Part shown: positions 36,476 through 46,161 of the stretch, piece by piece
Position numbering within the stretch: position 1 is the stretch's first letter
How the letters are laid out: each line of letters begins with the position of its first letter
Origin: Marivita sp.
Lineage (GTDB): Bacteria; Pseudomonadota; Alphaproteobacteria; Rhodobacterales; Rhodobacteraceae
Assembly (NCBI RefSeq): GCF_022763305.1
Contig: NZ_JALEGT010000120.1
Coordinates: forward strand, 1-64,000
Length of the DNA: 64,000 nt
Reading direction: 5' to 3'
Program-made: the position numbers and the translations under genes
The notes under the pieces: model-generated
The model's database searches: none
Told to the model about the DNA's origin: nothing
The model's input: only the letters and a program-made list of their open reading frames with translations

Positions 36476-37300
36476 ATGCGGTGGTTGGCGGTCCTTTTCT
36501 TTCTGGCAACCCCGCTCTGGGCACAGACCTATCCGGACTACGACCGCACGACGATCACCGATCGCGCAGACCTTCTGACCGATGCGCAGGAGGTCGCGTT
36601 GGATGCCCGGTTGGAGGGGTTGCGGCGCGACACCGGGATCGAATTCGCGGTTCTGACCCTGCGCTCGCAAGCGCCCTACGCGCCCGCGCAATCGCTCGAG
36701 GTTTTTGCAACGGGCCTTTTCAACCACTGGGGCATCGGCAACGCCACCCGAAATGACGGCATCCTTGTGCTGGTCCTGTCCGAGGATCGCGCCATGCGGA
36801 TCGAACTCGGCGCAGGCTATGCCCGCGACTGGGACCGGGTGTCGCGCAACGTGATCAACCGCTCCTTCCTGCCGGCGTTCGAACAGGGGGACTACGCCAA
36901 AGGGATCATCGACGGGGTCGAAGACGTGATCGCCTCCATCGCTCTGCCGTTCTCGGAAGGCTCTGATGCACCCGCGTCCGACGGGGAATTCACGCCGTGG
37001 ATGGTCTTCGTTGCGGTCATGGGGGCGCTGCTGATCTCGGGACGCCGGTTTTTCGGCGATCTTCTGACCCGGTTTCAGAGCTGCCCCAATTGCGGCTACC
37101 GCGCGCTGAGCCGAACCCGGAAAACGCTGCGCCGCGCGACACGGTCGAGCGAGGGCAGCGGCGAGGTCATCACCCGCTGCAGCCAATGCAGCTATCGCGA
37201 CGTGCAGACCTTCACAGTGCCTCGGATTTCATCATCCTCGTCGCGCGGCAGCTTTGGCGGTGGGCGATCCGGCGGCGGAGGCGCATCGGGACGCTGGTAA
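36476..37300 (+). CDS. TPM-domain membrane protein
   Basis: This 274-residue envelope protein has a signal peptide (residues 1-16, ending WAQ) and a TPM domain (about 20-150, with ELGAGYARDWD near 105-115). A membrane helix follows near 165-182, then a zinc-ribbon-like pair CPNCGY and CSQCSY, and a serine/glycine-rich tail ending GGGGASGRW. TPM domains occur in photosystem II repair and in bacterial envelope proteins; the exact role here is unknown. It begins five bases after icd. Confidence 0.87.
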   Translation: MRWLAVLFFLATPLWAQTYPDYDRTTITDRADLLTDAQEVALDARLEGLRRDTGIEFAVLTLRSQAPYAPAQSLEVFATGLFNHWGIGNATRNDGILVLVLSEDRAMRIELGAGYARDWDRVSRNVINRSFLPAFEQGDYAKGIIDGVEDVIASIALPFSEGSDAPASDGEFTPWMVFVAVMGALLISGRRFFGDLLTRFQSCPNCGYRALSRTRKTLRRATRSSEGSGEVITRCSQCSYRDVQTFTVPRISSSSSRGSFGGGRSGGGGASGRW

Positions 37301-37303
37301 GGC

Positions 37304-37331
37304 TTGACTTGCTCAGGATATGTCATAATTG
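37304..37331 (+). promoter_or_regulatory. possible promoter of the YitT gene
   Basis: TTGACT (37304-37309), a 16-base spacer and TAATTG (37326-37331) lie seven bases before the ATG at 37339, which has no ribosome site. The geometry again suggests a leaderless mRNA. The -10 match is modest. Confidence 0.35.
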
Positions 37332-37338
37332 CTGACCT

Positions 37339-37959
37339 ATGTTTCTGCTCAGCAAACCACCCGCCGACCGGCACACGCCGCTAGAGGACATTCAGGGCAT
37401 CCTGATCGGGGCCACCCTTGTGGCGCTGGCCATCCAGTTCCTGTCGCAAGCCAATCTGCTGACCGGCCAGATCGCGGGGCTTGCGCTTGTGACCAGCTAC
37501 GCAACCGATTGGCCCTTCGGCGCGATCTTCTTCGTGCTGAACCTGCCCTTTTACATCCTTGCGGTGCACCAGCTTGGCTGGGCCTTCACGCTCAAGACCT
37601 TTGCTGCCGTGGCACTGATGTCCACGATCTCCGAACTCTTCCCCTATGTGCTCACGCTCGACATGGTGCACCCTGCGCTGGGCGCGGTGCTGGGCGGTGT
37701 CCTGGCGGGGATCGGTCTCTTGTCGCTGTTCCGGCACGGAGCCACGCTGGGCGGGGTCGGCGTTGTGGCGCTGTGGCTGCAGGACACACGGGGCATTCAG
37801 GCGGGCAACACGCAGCTTCTGTTCGACGTCGTCGTCTTCGGCCTCGCCTTCTGGATCCTGCCGACGCATGTGGTTCTCTGGTCGCTTCTGGGGGCGGTCA
37901 TTCTCAACATGATCGTCACCGTGAACCACCGCCGGGATCGCTACGTGGCCCGGTCCTGA
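37339..37959 (+). CDS. YitT family membrane protein
   Basis: This 206-residue protein has five or six hydrophobic segments and the YitT motif set (DIQGILIGATLVALAIQFL at the start, TSYATDWPFGAIFFVLNLPF in the middle). Only the membrane domain is present; the C-terminal DUF2179 domain of longer YitT proteins is absent. The transported molecule is unknown. It stands alone between icd-TPM and the methyltransferase gene. Confidence 0.85.
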   Translation: MFLLSKPPADRHTPLEDIQGILIGATLVALAIQFLSQANLLTGQIAGLALVTSYATDWPFGAIFFVLNLPFYILAVHQLGWAFTLKTFAAVALMSTISELFPYVLTLDMVHPALGAVLGGVLAGIGLLSLFRHGATLGGVGVVALWLQDTRGIQAGNTQLLFDVVVFGLAFWILPTHVVLWSLLGAVILNMIVTVNHRRDRYVARS

Positions 37960-37999
37960 GCACTTCTGCCCAGAAAACAGTCAAAAACGACACTCTGTC

Positions 38000-38017
38000 G
38001 CAATCAGCGCAGATTGC
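38000..38017. promoter_or_regulatory. inverted repeat GCAATC-N6-GATTGC upstream of mttB-like gene
   Basis: Perfect six-base arms lie about 180 bases before the methyltransferase start, in a 236-base spacer with no gene. It resembles a dimeric regulator's operator. I cannot name the regulator. Confidence 0.3.
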
Positions 38018-38195
38018 ACGCCCGGCTGAAGGCAGCGTCTCCCTAGCAACATGGAGATGCGGATGCGCGGCGATCGCCCTGCCCTGACACTGGTTCTGCG
38101 CACGATCGGCGCACGTCGGGGGCGCGCGGCGCGCGGTCGCCCCTGATCGGATTGTCCGATCCAGCCCCAGCATCCCCTTATCCAAGAGACATCCC

Positions 38196-39731
38196 ATGAC
38201 CGATCTGTCCCCCCGTCGCGCCGGCGGCCGTGCTGCCCGCCGTGAGGCCCGTTCCAACCCGCTTGCAGACAACCTCCGCCCGATCCGCGCCGGCATGTCC
38301 GGCGGACGCTACGAACCGCTCACCCCGTCGGATATGGAGCGCATCCACAACGCGGCCCTGACCGCGCTGGAAGAGATCGGTCTGTCCGAAGCCCCCGCTT
38401 CGGGCATCAAGATCATGACCAAGGCCGGTGCTGTTCTGGGTGACGATGGCCGCATCCGGTTCCCCCGCGCGCTGGTCGAGGACATGCTGGCCCTGACCAA
38501 CCGTCAGGTCACGCTCTGCGGGCGCGATCCGCTCTACGATCTGGACCTCTCGGGCACCCGCGTGCACTACGGCACCGCCGGGGCTGCGGTGCATATGGTG
38601 GATGTGGACACCGGCAACTACCGCGAAAGCACGGTGCAGGATCTGCACGACGCCGCCCGCATCGCCGACCAGCTGGACAACATCCACTTCCTGCAGCGCC
38701 CCATGGTGGCGCGGGATATTCCCGACAACAAGGAGATGGACCTCAACACCATCTATGCCTGCTGTTCCGGCACCTACAAACACGTGGGCGTGTCCTTTAC
38801 CGAACCGTCCTTCGTGCCCGATGCGTTCGAACTGCTGCACCTGATCGCAGGCGGCGAAGACGCATGGCGCGCGCGGCCCTTCGTGTCGAACTCGAACTGC
38901 TTTGTCGTCCCGCCGATGAAATTCGCGACCGAAGCCTGTCAGGTCATGGAGGCCTGTATCCGTGGCGGCATGCCCGTTCTGCTGCTGAGCGCCGGTCAGG
39001 CCGGGGCCACCGCCCCCGCCTCCATCGCCGGGGCCATCGTGCAGGCGGTTGCGGAATGTCTGGCGGGCGTCGTCTATGTGAACGCCATGGCGCCGGGGCA
39101 TCCGGTGATCTTTGGCACATGGCCCTTCGTGTCGGACCTGCGCACCGGCGCGATGTCCGGCGGATCGGGCGAACAGGCGCTGTTGACCGCAGGCTGCGCG
39201 CAGATGCACCGCTACTACGGCGTCTGCGGCGGCGCGGCAGCGGGCATTGCCGATGCCAAACTGCCTGACATGCAGGCCGGTTGGGAGCAAATGTGCTCCA
39301 ACGTGATGGCGGGTCTCTCGGGCCTCAACATGGTCTACGAGGCGGCAGGCATGCATGCCTCGCTTCTCGGCTTCTGTCACGAAAGCCTGATCCTTGGCGA
39401 TGACCTTATCGGTCAGGCGCTGCGCTGCGTGCGCGGGATTGAAGTGACCGAGGACGACCTCAGCCTCGAGGTCATGCGCGCCACCTGCCTCGGCGGGCCG
39501 GGCCACTATCTGGGAAGCGACGACACGCTGAACAGGATGCAGCGCGATTACGTCTACCCGGTGCTGGGCAACCGCGCGTCGCCCAAGGAATGGGTCGAAC
39601 AGGGCCAGCCGATCCTCGTGGAAAAGGCGACCGAGCGGAAGGAGATGATCCTGTCGAAACCCGCGCGTGCGCGTTTTGATCCGGCCACCGATGCGGCCAT
39701 CCGCGCGCGGTTCCGAATCCACCTCGCCTGA
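38196..39731 (+). CDS. trimethylamine methyltransferase (MttB) family protein
   Basis: This 511-residue TIM-barrel protein belongs to the MttB superfamily, which moves a methyl group from a quaternary or tertiary amine to a corrinoid protein. No in-frame amber codon occurs, so it is the non-pyrrolysine type (glycine betaine, proline betaine, carnitine and similar substrates are known for relatives). Recognisable blocks include LSAGQAGATAPASIAGA and GTWPFVSDLRTGAMSGGSGE. No corrinoid protein gene is adjacent; a RACo-like corrinoid activator is encoded at 56.4 kb. The substrate is unknown. Confidence 0.88.
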   Translation: MTDLSPRRAGGRAARREARSNPLADNLRPIRAGMSGGRYEPLTPSDMERIHNAALTALEEIGLSEAPASGIKIMTKAGAVLGDDGRIRFPRALVEDMLALTNRQVTLCGRDPLYDLDLSGTRVHYGTAGAAVHMVDVDTGNYRESTVQDLHDAARIADQLDNIHFLQRPMVARDIPDNKEMDLNTIYACCSGTYKHVGVSFTEPSFVPDAFELLHLIAGGEDAWRARPFVSNSNCFVVPPMKFATEACQVMEACIRGGMPVLLLSAGQAGATAPASIAGAIVQAVAECLAGVVYVNAMAPGHPVIFGTWPFVSDLRTGAMSGGSGEQALLTAGCAQMHRYYGVCGGAAAGIADAKLPDMQAGWEQMCSNVMAGLSGLNMVYEAAGMHASLLGFCHESLILGDDLIGQALRCVRGIEVTEDDLSLEVMRATCLGGPGHYLGSDDTLNRMQRDYVYPVLGNRASPKEWVEQGQPILVEKATERKEMILSKPARARFDPATDAAIRARFRIHLA

Positions 39732-39806
39732 TCTCTTGCGACGGCGTGGGGGCTGGTCCCCCCGCGCCGCTTGGGTCATGAAGACAGGGTCGTTCCGGAG
39801 TCGTCC

Positions 39807-40136
39807 ATGCCCTATCTCATTCTCATGTTGGCCGTTCTGGCCGAAACCATCGGCACCACCGCCCTGCAGGCCAGCCAGCAATTCAGCCGCCCCCTGCCCT
39901 CGGCTATCGTGGTTGTGGCCTATGGCGCGGCGTTCTACCTTCTGGCCATCGCGCTCAAGACCTTTCCCGTGGGCATCGCCTACGCCATGTGGTCCGGGAT
40001 GGGGATCGTCTTCATCGCGATCATCGGCTTTGCCGTCTTCGGCCAGCGCCTTGACTGGCCTGCGATCCTCGGCATTGCGCTGATCATGGCGGGGATCATC
40101 GTGATCAATCTGTTCTCGAACACCGCCACCCATTGA
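39807..40136 (+). CDS. SMR-family multidrug exporter (EmrE-like)
   Basis: This 109-residue, four-helix membrane protein carries the essential Glu at residue 13 (LAVLAETIGTTAL) and the GIAYAMWSGMG block of small multidrug resistance proteins. It exports quaternary ammonium or other cationic compounds in exchange for protons as a dimer. CGGAG six bases before ATG 39807 sets the start. Placement right after a quaternary-amine methyltransferase gene hints at shared substrates, but this is inference. Confidence 0.92.
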   Translation: MPYLILMLAVLAETIGTTALQASQQFSRPLPSAIVVVAYGAAFYLLAIALKTFPVGIAYAMWSGMGIVFIAIIGFAVFGQRLDWPAILGIALIMAGIIVINLFSNTATH

Positions 40137-40192
40137 AAAACGCGCACCGGGGGTCCGATGCGCGTCTGAGTGCCTGACAATGAGGGATCGTC

Positions 40193-40768
40193 TTAGAAGC
40201 GGAAGCTGCCGCGCAGCGACACGGTGTCCGCATCCACATCGACGCCGGTGTCGTCGAAATCGTCAAAGCGATGGGCCAGATATTCGCCACCAACGGTGAA
40301 CTGTTCGGTCACCTTGTATTCCACGCCCAAGCCACCGACGAACCCGGTGTCGTCTCCGATATTGGTGTTCAGTTGCGCTGCACCAACGGTGGCATAGACA
40401 AGTGTCTGGCCAAGGTCGTAGCCGCCACGGACCTTGGCCCGGAGCACGTCGTCGACCTCGATACCACCCAGTTCGATGTCCTCGCCGGTCTGGTAGTCAA
40501 GTTCGCCGCCGACCACGAACTGGCCGAAATCGTAGTCATAACCACCATAGACGCCTTCGCTGTCGTCCAGACCGCCGTCCGCATCAGCCGACAGGTTGCC
40601 CAGGCTCAGACCGCCATAGGCACCGGTCCAGTCGCCGCCCATCTGAACCGGGGCAACTGCCACCGGCTCAACGATCATGGGTTCGGCCGGAGCCGGATCA
40701 GCGCTGCCCGCATAGGTCGAGGTTGCTGCGGTGGCCACAAGGGCCGTTCCAAGCAGAATGCGTTTCAT
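40193..40768 (-). CDS. outer-membrane beta-barrel protein
   Basis: This 191-residue protein has a signal peptide (residues 1-20, cleavage near YAG), a proline/valine-rich linker (SADPAPAEPMIVEPVAVAPV) and about eight amphipathic strands ending in SLRGSFRF. The terminal Phe is the usual BAM sorting signal. It matches the OmpA-like/Omp25-type porin-like barrel of Alphaproteobacteria. ATG 40768 with AAGGA upstream is chosen. It diverges from typA across a 320-base spacer. Confidence 0.88.
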   Translation of the reverse strand: MKRILLGTALVATAATSTYAGSADPAPAEPMIVEPVAVAPVQMGGDWTGAYGGLSLGNLSADADGGLDDSEGVYGGYDYDFGQFVVGGELDYQTGEDIELGGIEVDDVLRAKVRGGYDLGQTLVYATVGAAQLNTNIGDDTGFVGGLGVEYKVTEQFTVGGEYLAHRFDDFDDTGVDVDADTVSLRGSFRF

Positions 40769-41088
40769 GAGGAGAATTCCTTTCTCGTTTGCCTCAGTCG
40801 TCACGACGGGCACAGGTCATGCCCGCCGCGCTGTTGTCTCAACGTTGGCAGCCTTGATCCCGTTGCAACGCGAAGGGCAGCGGTTTCTTCAAACCCGGCA
40901 CTTTCCGGCCAAACCCCGCCAAAAACTCTCGGTCCGTCAGTGCTTTGTTGCCGGTTCCCTGTCACGCTGTCGTGAGGGGGCTGTGGTGCCGGAACGGCAA
41001 CACCCATATCGACGGCCTTTTTTGCTGGCCTTCTCTGACGGTCCCTTGTAACCCCCGGCCAACTCTTCCCTGTACGAGACAAAGATTC
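40769..41088. other. 320-base spacer between the beta-barrel gene and typA
   Basis: No gene is supported. It must hold both divergent promoters. A CACG-CTGT-CGTG inverted repeat lies near 40963-40974 and a GGCC-N9-GGCC pair with a T-run near 41017-41033. Neither is clearly functional. Confidence 0.4.
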
Positions 41089-42909
41089 ATGGACCTTCGC
41101 AACATTGCGATCATCGCCCACGTTGACCACGGCAAGACGACGCTGGTGGACGAACTGCTGAAACAATCCGGCGCCTTCCGCGCGAACCAGGCCGTCGCCG
41201 AACGCGCGATGGACAGCAACGACCTCGAACGCGAACGCGGCATCACCATTCTGGCCAAGGCCACGTCGGTCGAATGGAAAGGCACACGCATCAACATCGT
41301 CGACACCCCCGGCCACGCCGATTTCGGCGGCGAGGTGGAGCGCATCCTGTCCATGGTCGACGGGGTGGTGCTGCTGGTCGACGCCGCCGAAGGCCCGATG
41401 CCGCAGACGAAATTCGTGACCTCCAAGGCGCTGGCTCTGGGTCTGCGCCCCATCGTGGTGCTGAACAAGGTCGACAAACCCGACGCCGAACCCGACCGCG
41501 CGCTGGACGAGTGCTTTGACCTTTTCGCCAACCTCGATGCGAACGAAGACCAGCTCGACTTCCCGCACATGTACGCCTCGGGCCGGTCCGGCTGGGCGGA
41601 CACCACGCTGGATGGTCCGCGCAAGAACCTTGACGCGCTCTTCAAGCTGATCGTCGATCACGTCCCCGCCCCCAAGCAGATCAAGCATCAGGACGAAGAC
41701 TTCCGCATGCTGGCCACCACGCTGGGCTCTGACCCGTTTGTGGGCCGCATCCTGACCGGCCGCGTCGAAACCGGCCGTCTCAAGGTGGGTGCCACCGTGC
41801 AGGCGCTCAGCCGTGTGGGCCAGAAGATCGAGCAGTTCCGCGTCACCAAGATCCAGGCCTTCCGGGGTCTGGGCATGCAGGACATCGAAGAGGCTCTGGC
41901 GGGCGACATCGTCAGCATCGCTGGCATGTCCAAGGCGACCGTGGCCGACACGATCTGCGCGCTGGCCGTGGACGAGCCGCTCGAGGCACAGCCCATCGAC
42001 CCGCCCACCATCACCGTCACCTTCGGCATCAATGACAGCCCGCTTGCTGGCCGTGACGGCAAGAAGGTGCAATCGCGTGTGATCCGCGAACGCCTGATGA
42101 AAGAGGCGGAATCCAACGTCGCCATCAAGGTAAAGGACACCCCCGGCGGCGAAGCCTTCGAGGTGTCGGGCCGGGGCGAACTCCAGATGGGTGTTCTCAT
42201 CGAAAACATGCGCCGCGAAGGGTTTGAGCTCTCGATCTCGCGCCCGCAGGTGATCATGAAGGAAGACGAGAACGGCAAGCTGCTCGAACCGATTGAGGAA
42301 GCCACCATCGACGTTGACGATGATTACTCGGGTGCGGTGATCGAAAAGCTGACCGGCGCTCGCAAGGGCGAACTGGTCGAAATGCGCCCCGCCGGTGCGG
42401 GCAAGACCCGCATCATCGCCCATGTGCCGTCACGCGGCCTGATCGGCTATCACGGCGAATTCCTGACCGACACGCGCGGAACGGGCGTTCTGAACCGCGT
42501 CTTCCACGGTTGGGCCCCGCACAAAGGCCCGATCCCGGGCCGTCGCGCAGGGGTTCTGATCTCGATGGAAAACGGTGTGTCGGTCGCTTACGCGCTGTGG
42601 AACCTCGAAGACCGGGGCCGCATGATGATCGGCGCGCAGGAAGCCGTCTACACCGGCATGATCATCGGCGAACACAGCCGCGACAACGATCTGGAAGTGA
42701 ACCCGCTCAAGGGCAAGAAGCTCACCAACGTGCGGGCCTCCGGCACCGACGAAGCGGTGCGCCTGACCACGCCGATCACGCTCTCGCTGGAAGAAGCCAT
42801 CGCCTACATCAACGATGACGAACTGGTCGAGGTTACGCCGAACTCGATACGTCTGCGCAAGCGCTACCTTGATCCGCATGAACGCAAGCGGATGTCGAAG
42901 AGCATGTAA
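41089..42909 (+). CDS. typA: ribosome-associated GTPase TypA/BipA
   Basis: This 606-residue translational GTPase supports 50S assembly and stress or cold growth. G1 [10 protein letters not shown] at residues about 9-18, G2 RGITI, G3 [11 protein letters not shown] and G4 NKVDKPDA are intact, and the EF-G-like C-terminal domains follow with the conserved [12 protein letters not shown] near residue 470. The frame from 40945 is longer, but [15 protein letters not shown] is the family N-terminus. A terminator follows the stop. Confidence 0.96.
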   Translation: MDLRNIAIIAHVDHGKTTLVDELLKQSGAFRANQAVAERAMDSNDLERERGITILAKATSVEWKGTRINIVDTPGHADFGGEVERILSMVDGVVLLVDAAEGPMPQTKFVTSKALALGLRPIVVLNKVDKPDAEPDRALDECFDLFANLDANEDQLDFPHMYASGRSGWADTTLDGPRKNLDALFKLIVDHVPAPKQIKHQDEDFRMLATTLGSDPFVGRILTGRVETGRLKVGATVQALSRVGQKIEQFRVTKIQAFRGLGMQDIEEALAGDIVSIAGMSKATVADTICALAVDEPLEAQPIDPPTITVTFGINDSPLAGRDGKKVQSRVIRERLMKEAESNVAIKVKDTPGGEAFEVSGRGELQMGVLIENMRREGFELSISRPQVIMKEDENGKLLEPIEEATIDVDDDYSGAVIEKLTGARKGELVEMRPAGAGKTRIIAHVPSRGLIGYHGEFLTDTRGTGVLNRVFHGWAPHKGPIPGRRAGVLISMENGVSVAYALWNLEDRGRMMIGAQEAVYTGMIIGEHSRDNDLEVNPLKGKKLTNVRASGTDEAVRLTTPITLSLEEAIAYINDDELVEVTPNSIRLRKRYLDPHERKRMSKSM

Positions 42910-42963
42910 CGCTCTTCAGCCCTGTCGGGCTTTATCGCGAGCATTGCCCACACGGGCCTGACG

Positions 42964-42997
42964 AGCGGCGCGGACCATGATGGTCGCGCCGCTTTTT
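42964..42997. terminator. terminator after typA
   Basis: Arms AGCGGCGCGGACC and GGTCGCGCCGCT (one bulged G) around ATGAT run into five T. A smaller AGCCC/GGGCT hairpin precedes it at about 42918-42931. It lies tail to tail with the DUF1330 gene, whose stop codon begins at 43000. Confidence 0.85.
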
Positions 42998-42999
42998 CG

Positions 43000-43287
43000 T
43001 CACTCCGTCGTTTCGACGATCAGCAACTCGCGCTCGGACGCGTCGCGCGCGTGATCCAGAGCTTTCTGGTAGTCCGGGCTGTTGTAGCAGGCCTCGGCCG
43101 CTTCCACCGACGGGAACTTGGCCACCACGTTGCGCGGCCGTTCCTGCCCCTCAAGCTGCACATAGCGACCACCGCGGGCAATGAAATGCCCGCCATGTTT
43201 CGCAATCGCCGGGCCCGCCAGTTCGGCATATTTTGCGTAAGACTCGGGGTCCGTCACCGTGACATGGGCAATCCAGAGTGCAGGCAT
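43000..43287 (-). CDS. DUF1330 family protein
   Basis: This 95-residue protein is a dimeric alpha-beta barrel (ferredoxin-like) of the DUF1330 family: WIAHVTVTDPESYAKYAELA at the start and the RPRNVVAKFPSVEAAEACYN block in the middle. Its reaction is unknown; related folds hold small monooxygenases. It starts three bases after the alaS stop, so it is co-transcribed with alaS. Confidence 0.92.
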   Translation of the reverse strand: MPALWIAHVTVTDPESYAKYAELAGPAIAKHGGHFIARGGRYVQLEGQERPRNVVAKFPSVEAAEACYNSPDYQKALDHARDASERELLIVETTE

Positions 43288-43290
43288 GGT

Positions 43291-45966
43291 TCAACCTCCC
43301 AAAACGGCTTCGGCGGCCTTGATCGCGGCGTCGGCATTGTCGACCGACGCGCCACCGCCCTGCGCCATGTCCGGACGGCCACCGCCGCCCTTGCCGCCCA
43401 ACTCTGTCACAGCCGCCTTGACCAGATCAACCGCGGAAACCGTGCCGATCAGGTCCGACGTGACACCCGCAGCCACGGCCGCCTTGCCGCCCGTATCCGC
43501 GATCAGCAGCACCGCACCTGATCCGATGCGCGACTTGTGTTCGTCAATCAGCGGCGGCAGGTCCTTGCCTGACACACCCGACAGCACCTGAGCGAGGAAT
43601 TTCACGCCGTTCACCTCGCGTGCCTCGGCACCACCGCCCTGACCGGACCCTCCGGCCATCGCCAGCTCCCGCCGCAGTTGCGCGACCTCGTTCGACAGCG
43701 CCTTGCGCTCATCGAGCAGCGCGCGCACCCGTGCGGGCACATCCGTGGCCTGCGCCTTCAACTCCAGCGCCACTTCCGCCAGACGGTGATCCTGCTCGGA
43801 CAGGTAACGGAACGCATCCGCCCCGGTCAGCGCCTCGATCCGGCGCACACCCGCACTGGACGCGGAATCACCGAGCGTGACGAAGACACCGATGTCGCCC
43901 GTGCGCCGCACATGGGTGCCGCCGCACAGCTCGAGCGAATAGGTGTTGCCATCCGTGCCCTTGCCCGAACCGGTCTGCGTGCCCATCGAAACCACGCGCA
44001 CCTCGTCGCCGTATTTCTCACCGAACAGCGCTTGCGCCCCGATGGCGCGGGCATCATCCGGCGTCATGATCCGCGTGTCGACAGGCGCGTTCTGGCGGAT
44101 ATAGGCATTCACCTCGGCCTCGACCTGCCGCAATTCCTCAAGCGTCAGCGCCTTGCCATGGCTGAAATCGAACCGGAGCCGGTCCGGCGCGTTGAGCGAG
44201 CCGCGCTGTGCGACGTGATCGCCAAGCGCCCGGCGCAGCGCCTCGTGCAGAAGGTGCGTGGCCGAATGGTTCGCCCGGATCGCGGTGCGGCGGCTGTGAT
44301 CCACCTCAAGCTGCACCGCCTCGCCTTTCTTGAACATCCCGCTCTTGATGGTGACATGATGCGCGAACACCTTGCCGCCGCCCATGCGCTGGGTGTCGGT
44401 CACTTCGGCCTGATCGTCTTCGTCTTCCAGACGGCGCAGCCAGCCCGTGTCGCCCACCTGACCCCCGGATTCGCCATAAAAAGGCGTCTGGTTCAGCACG
44501 ATCCAACCGGTGTCACCCTCGGCCAGCGCGTCCACCACAGCGCCATCCTTGATCAGCGCCAGCATCTGCCCTTCGGCGCTTTCGGTGTCATAGCCCAGGA
44601 AATCGGTCGCCCCGTGGGTTTCGGCCAGATCGAACCAGATCGCGAGGTCTGCGGATTCACCCGTCCCCGCCCACGCGGCACGGGCCTTGGCCTTCTGTTC
44701 CGCCATCGCCGCATCGAACCCGTCGGTGTCCACCGTCCGGCCCTTTTCGCGCAGCGCATCCTGCGTCAGGTCAAGCGGGAAGCCATAGGTGTCGTAAAGC
44801 TTGAACGCCGCAGCCCCGGGCAGCGGGGCATCCTCGGCCAGACCGCTCAACTCGTCATCCAGCAGCTTGAGGCCGCGATCCAGCGTCTGCTTGAACCGCG
44901 TTTCTTCCAACCGCAGCGTCTCTTCGATCAGCGCCTGTGCCCGTGGCAGTTCCGGATAGGCCGCCCCCATCTGGCGCACCAGCGCCGGGACCAGCTTGTG
45001 CATGACCGGGTCCTGCGAGCCCAGCAAATGCGCGTGGCGCATCGCACGGCGCATGATCCGGCGCAGTACGTAGCCGCGCCCGTCATTGCTGGGCATCACC
45101 CCATCCGCGATCAGGAACGAGGTCGAGCGCAGATGATCCGCGATCACCCGGTGATGCGTCTTGCCCGGACCATCGGGATCGGACGAGGTCACGTTCGCCG
45201 ACGCCTCGATCAGCGCGCGCATCGTGTCGGTGTCGTAATTGTCGTGGCTGCCCTGCAAGAGCGCGCCGATCCGTTCCAGCCCCATGCCCGTGTCGATCGA
45301 CTGCATGTCGAGCGCCCGCATCGAGCCGTCCTCGAACTGTTCGTTCTGCATGAAAACGATGTTCCAGATCTCGATGAACCGGTCGCCATCTTCCTCGGGG
45401 CTTCCCGGAGGGCCACCCCAGATATGGTCGCCATGGTCGTAGAAAATCTCGGTGCAGGGCCCGCAGGGGCCGGTCGGGCCCATCTGCCAGAAATTGTCGG
45501 ATGTGGCGATCCTGATGATCCGGCTTTCCGGCACGCCGACCTTTTTCCAGATCTCGAACGCCTCGTCATCGGTGTGATAGATGGTGACGTACAAACGCTC
45601 GGCCGGGATGCCGAAATGCTTGGTGATCAGCTCCCACGCGAAGGGGATCGCCTCTTCCTTGAAATAGTCGCCAAAGCTGAAATTCCCCAGCATTTCAAAG
45701 AAGGTATGGTGCCGCGCGGTGTAACCCACGTTGTCGAGGTCGTTGTGCTTGCCGCCCGCGCGCACGCATTTCTGCGCCGTGGTCGCGCGCTTGTAATCGC
45801 GGTGTTCGACCCCTGTGAACAGGTTCTTGAATTGCACCATGCCCGAGTTGGCGAACATCAGCGTCGGGTCGTTGCGCGGGACAAGCGGGCTCGAGGCCAC
45901 CACCTCGTGACCCTGTTTTTCAAAATAGTTCAGAAAGGTAGAGCGGATATCGTTCAGCGTGGGCAT
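43291..45966 (-). CDS. alaS: alanine--tRNA ligase
   Basis: This 891-residue enzyme charges tRNA-Ala and edits mischarged Ser/Gly. The class II catalytic block has [20 protein letters not shown] near residue 75, the editing site [11 protein letters not shown] near 570 and the zinc-type CGGTHV near 670, with a glycine-rich DHHA1-type C-terminus. The start at [20 protein letters not shown] (45966) is the family N-terminus; in-frame ATGs lie 18 and 69 bases upstream. Confidence 0.96.
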   Translation of the reverse strand: MPTLNDIRSTFLNYFEKQGHEVVASSPLVPRNDPTLMFANSGMVQFKNLFTGVEHRDYKRATTAQKCVRAGGKHNDLDNVGYTARHHTFFEMLGNFSFGDYFKEEAIPFAWELITKHFGIPAERLYVTIYHTDDEAFEIWKKVGVPESRIIRIATSDNFWQMGPTGPCGPCTEIFYDHGDHIWGGPPGSPEEDGDRFIEIWNIVFMQNEQFEDGSMRALDMQSIDTGMGLERIGALLQGSHDNYDTDTMRALIEASANVTSSDPDGPGKTHHRVIADHLRSTSFLIADGVMPSNDGRGYVLRRIMRRAMRHAHLLGSQDPVMHKLVPALVRQMGAAYPELPRAQALIEETLRLEETRFKQTLDRGLKLLDDELSGLAEDAPLPGAAAFKLYDTYGFPLDLTQDALREKGRTVDTDGFDAAMAEQKAKARAAWAGTGESADLAIWFDLAETHGATDFLGYDTESAEGQMLALIKDGAVVDALAEGDTGWIVLNQTPFYGESGGQVGDTGWLRRLEDEDDQAEVTDTQRMGGGKVFAHHVTIKSGMFKKGEAVQLEVDHSRRTAIRANHSATHLLHEALRRALGDHVAQRGSLNAPDRLRFDFSHGKALTLEELRQVEAEVNAYIRQNAPVDTRIMTPDDARAIGAQALFGEKYGDEVRVVSMGTQTGSGKGTDGNTYSLELCGGTHVRRTGDIGVFVTLGDSASSAGVRRIEALTGADAFRYLSEQDHRLAEVALELKAQATDVPARVRALLDERKALSNEVAQLRRELAMAGGSGQGGGAEAREVNGVKFLAQVLSGVSGKDLPPLIDEHKSRIGSGAVLLIADTGGKAAVAAGVTSDLIGTVSAVDLVKAAVTELGGKGGGGRPDMAQGGGASVDNADAAIKAAEAVLGG

Positions 45967-46071
45967 GTGTGACCTGACCTGCATGGTATTCGGGGTCCGG
46001 GCGATCCGGGTTCGACGTGAAATAGCCCTTGGCACGGGGGCTGTCCACAGCAGAGGTCACGCCGAAATCGA

Positions 46072-46099
46072 AACGGGGTGGCGCATCCGCCACCCCGTT
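46072..46099 (-). terminator. terminator of recA
   Basis: On the minus strand eleven-base arms (46072-46082 and 46089-46099) with a six-base loop are followed by TTTCGATTTC. The hairpin lies 63 bases past the recA stop. Confidence 0.78.
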
Positions 46100-46161
46100 C
46101 CGAGTATTCTCGGTCTCATGTCTGACACCGGGGCGTTTCTGCAGTCGCCATCTGCGTGTCG

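Noticed and set aside
38196..39731. Pyrrolysine-containing MttB
   Set aside because: The frame has no internal TAG codon; it is the non-pyrrolysine branch.
38178..40133. 651-codon antisense frame over the MttB-like and SMR genes
   Set aside because: Both plus-strand genes are recognised; the antisense frame spans their gap without regard to gene ends and has no domain.
40801..42423. 540-codon antisense frame over typA
   Set aside because: The typA frame is complete with all GTPase motifs; the antisense frame is compositional.
43678..45972. 764-codon open frame antisense to alaS
   Set aside because: The opposite strand encodes a complete AlaS with all motifs; the antisense product has only Arg/His/Ala-biased sequence.
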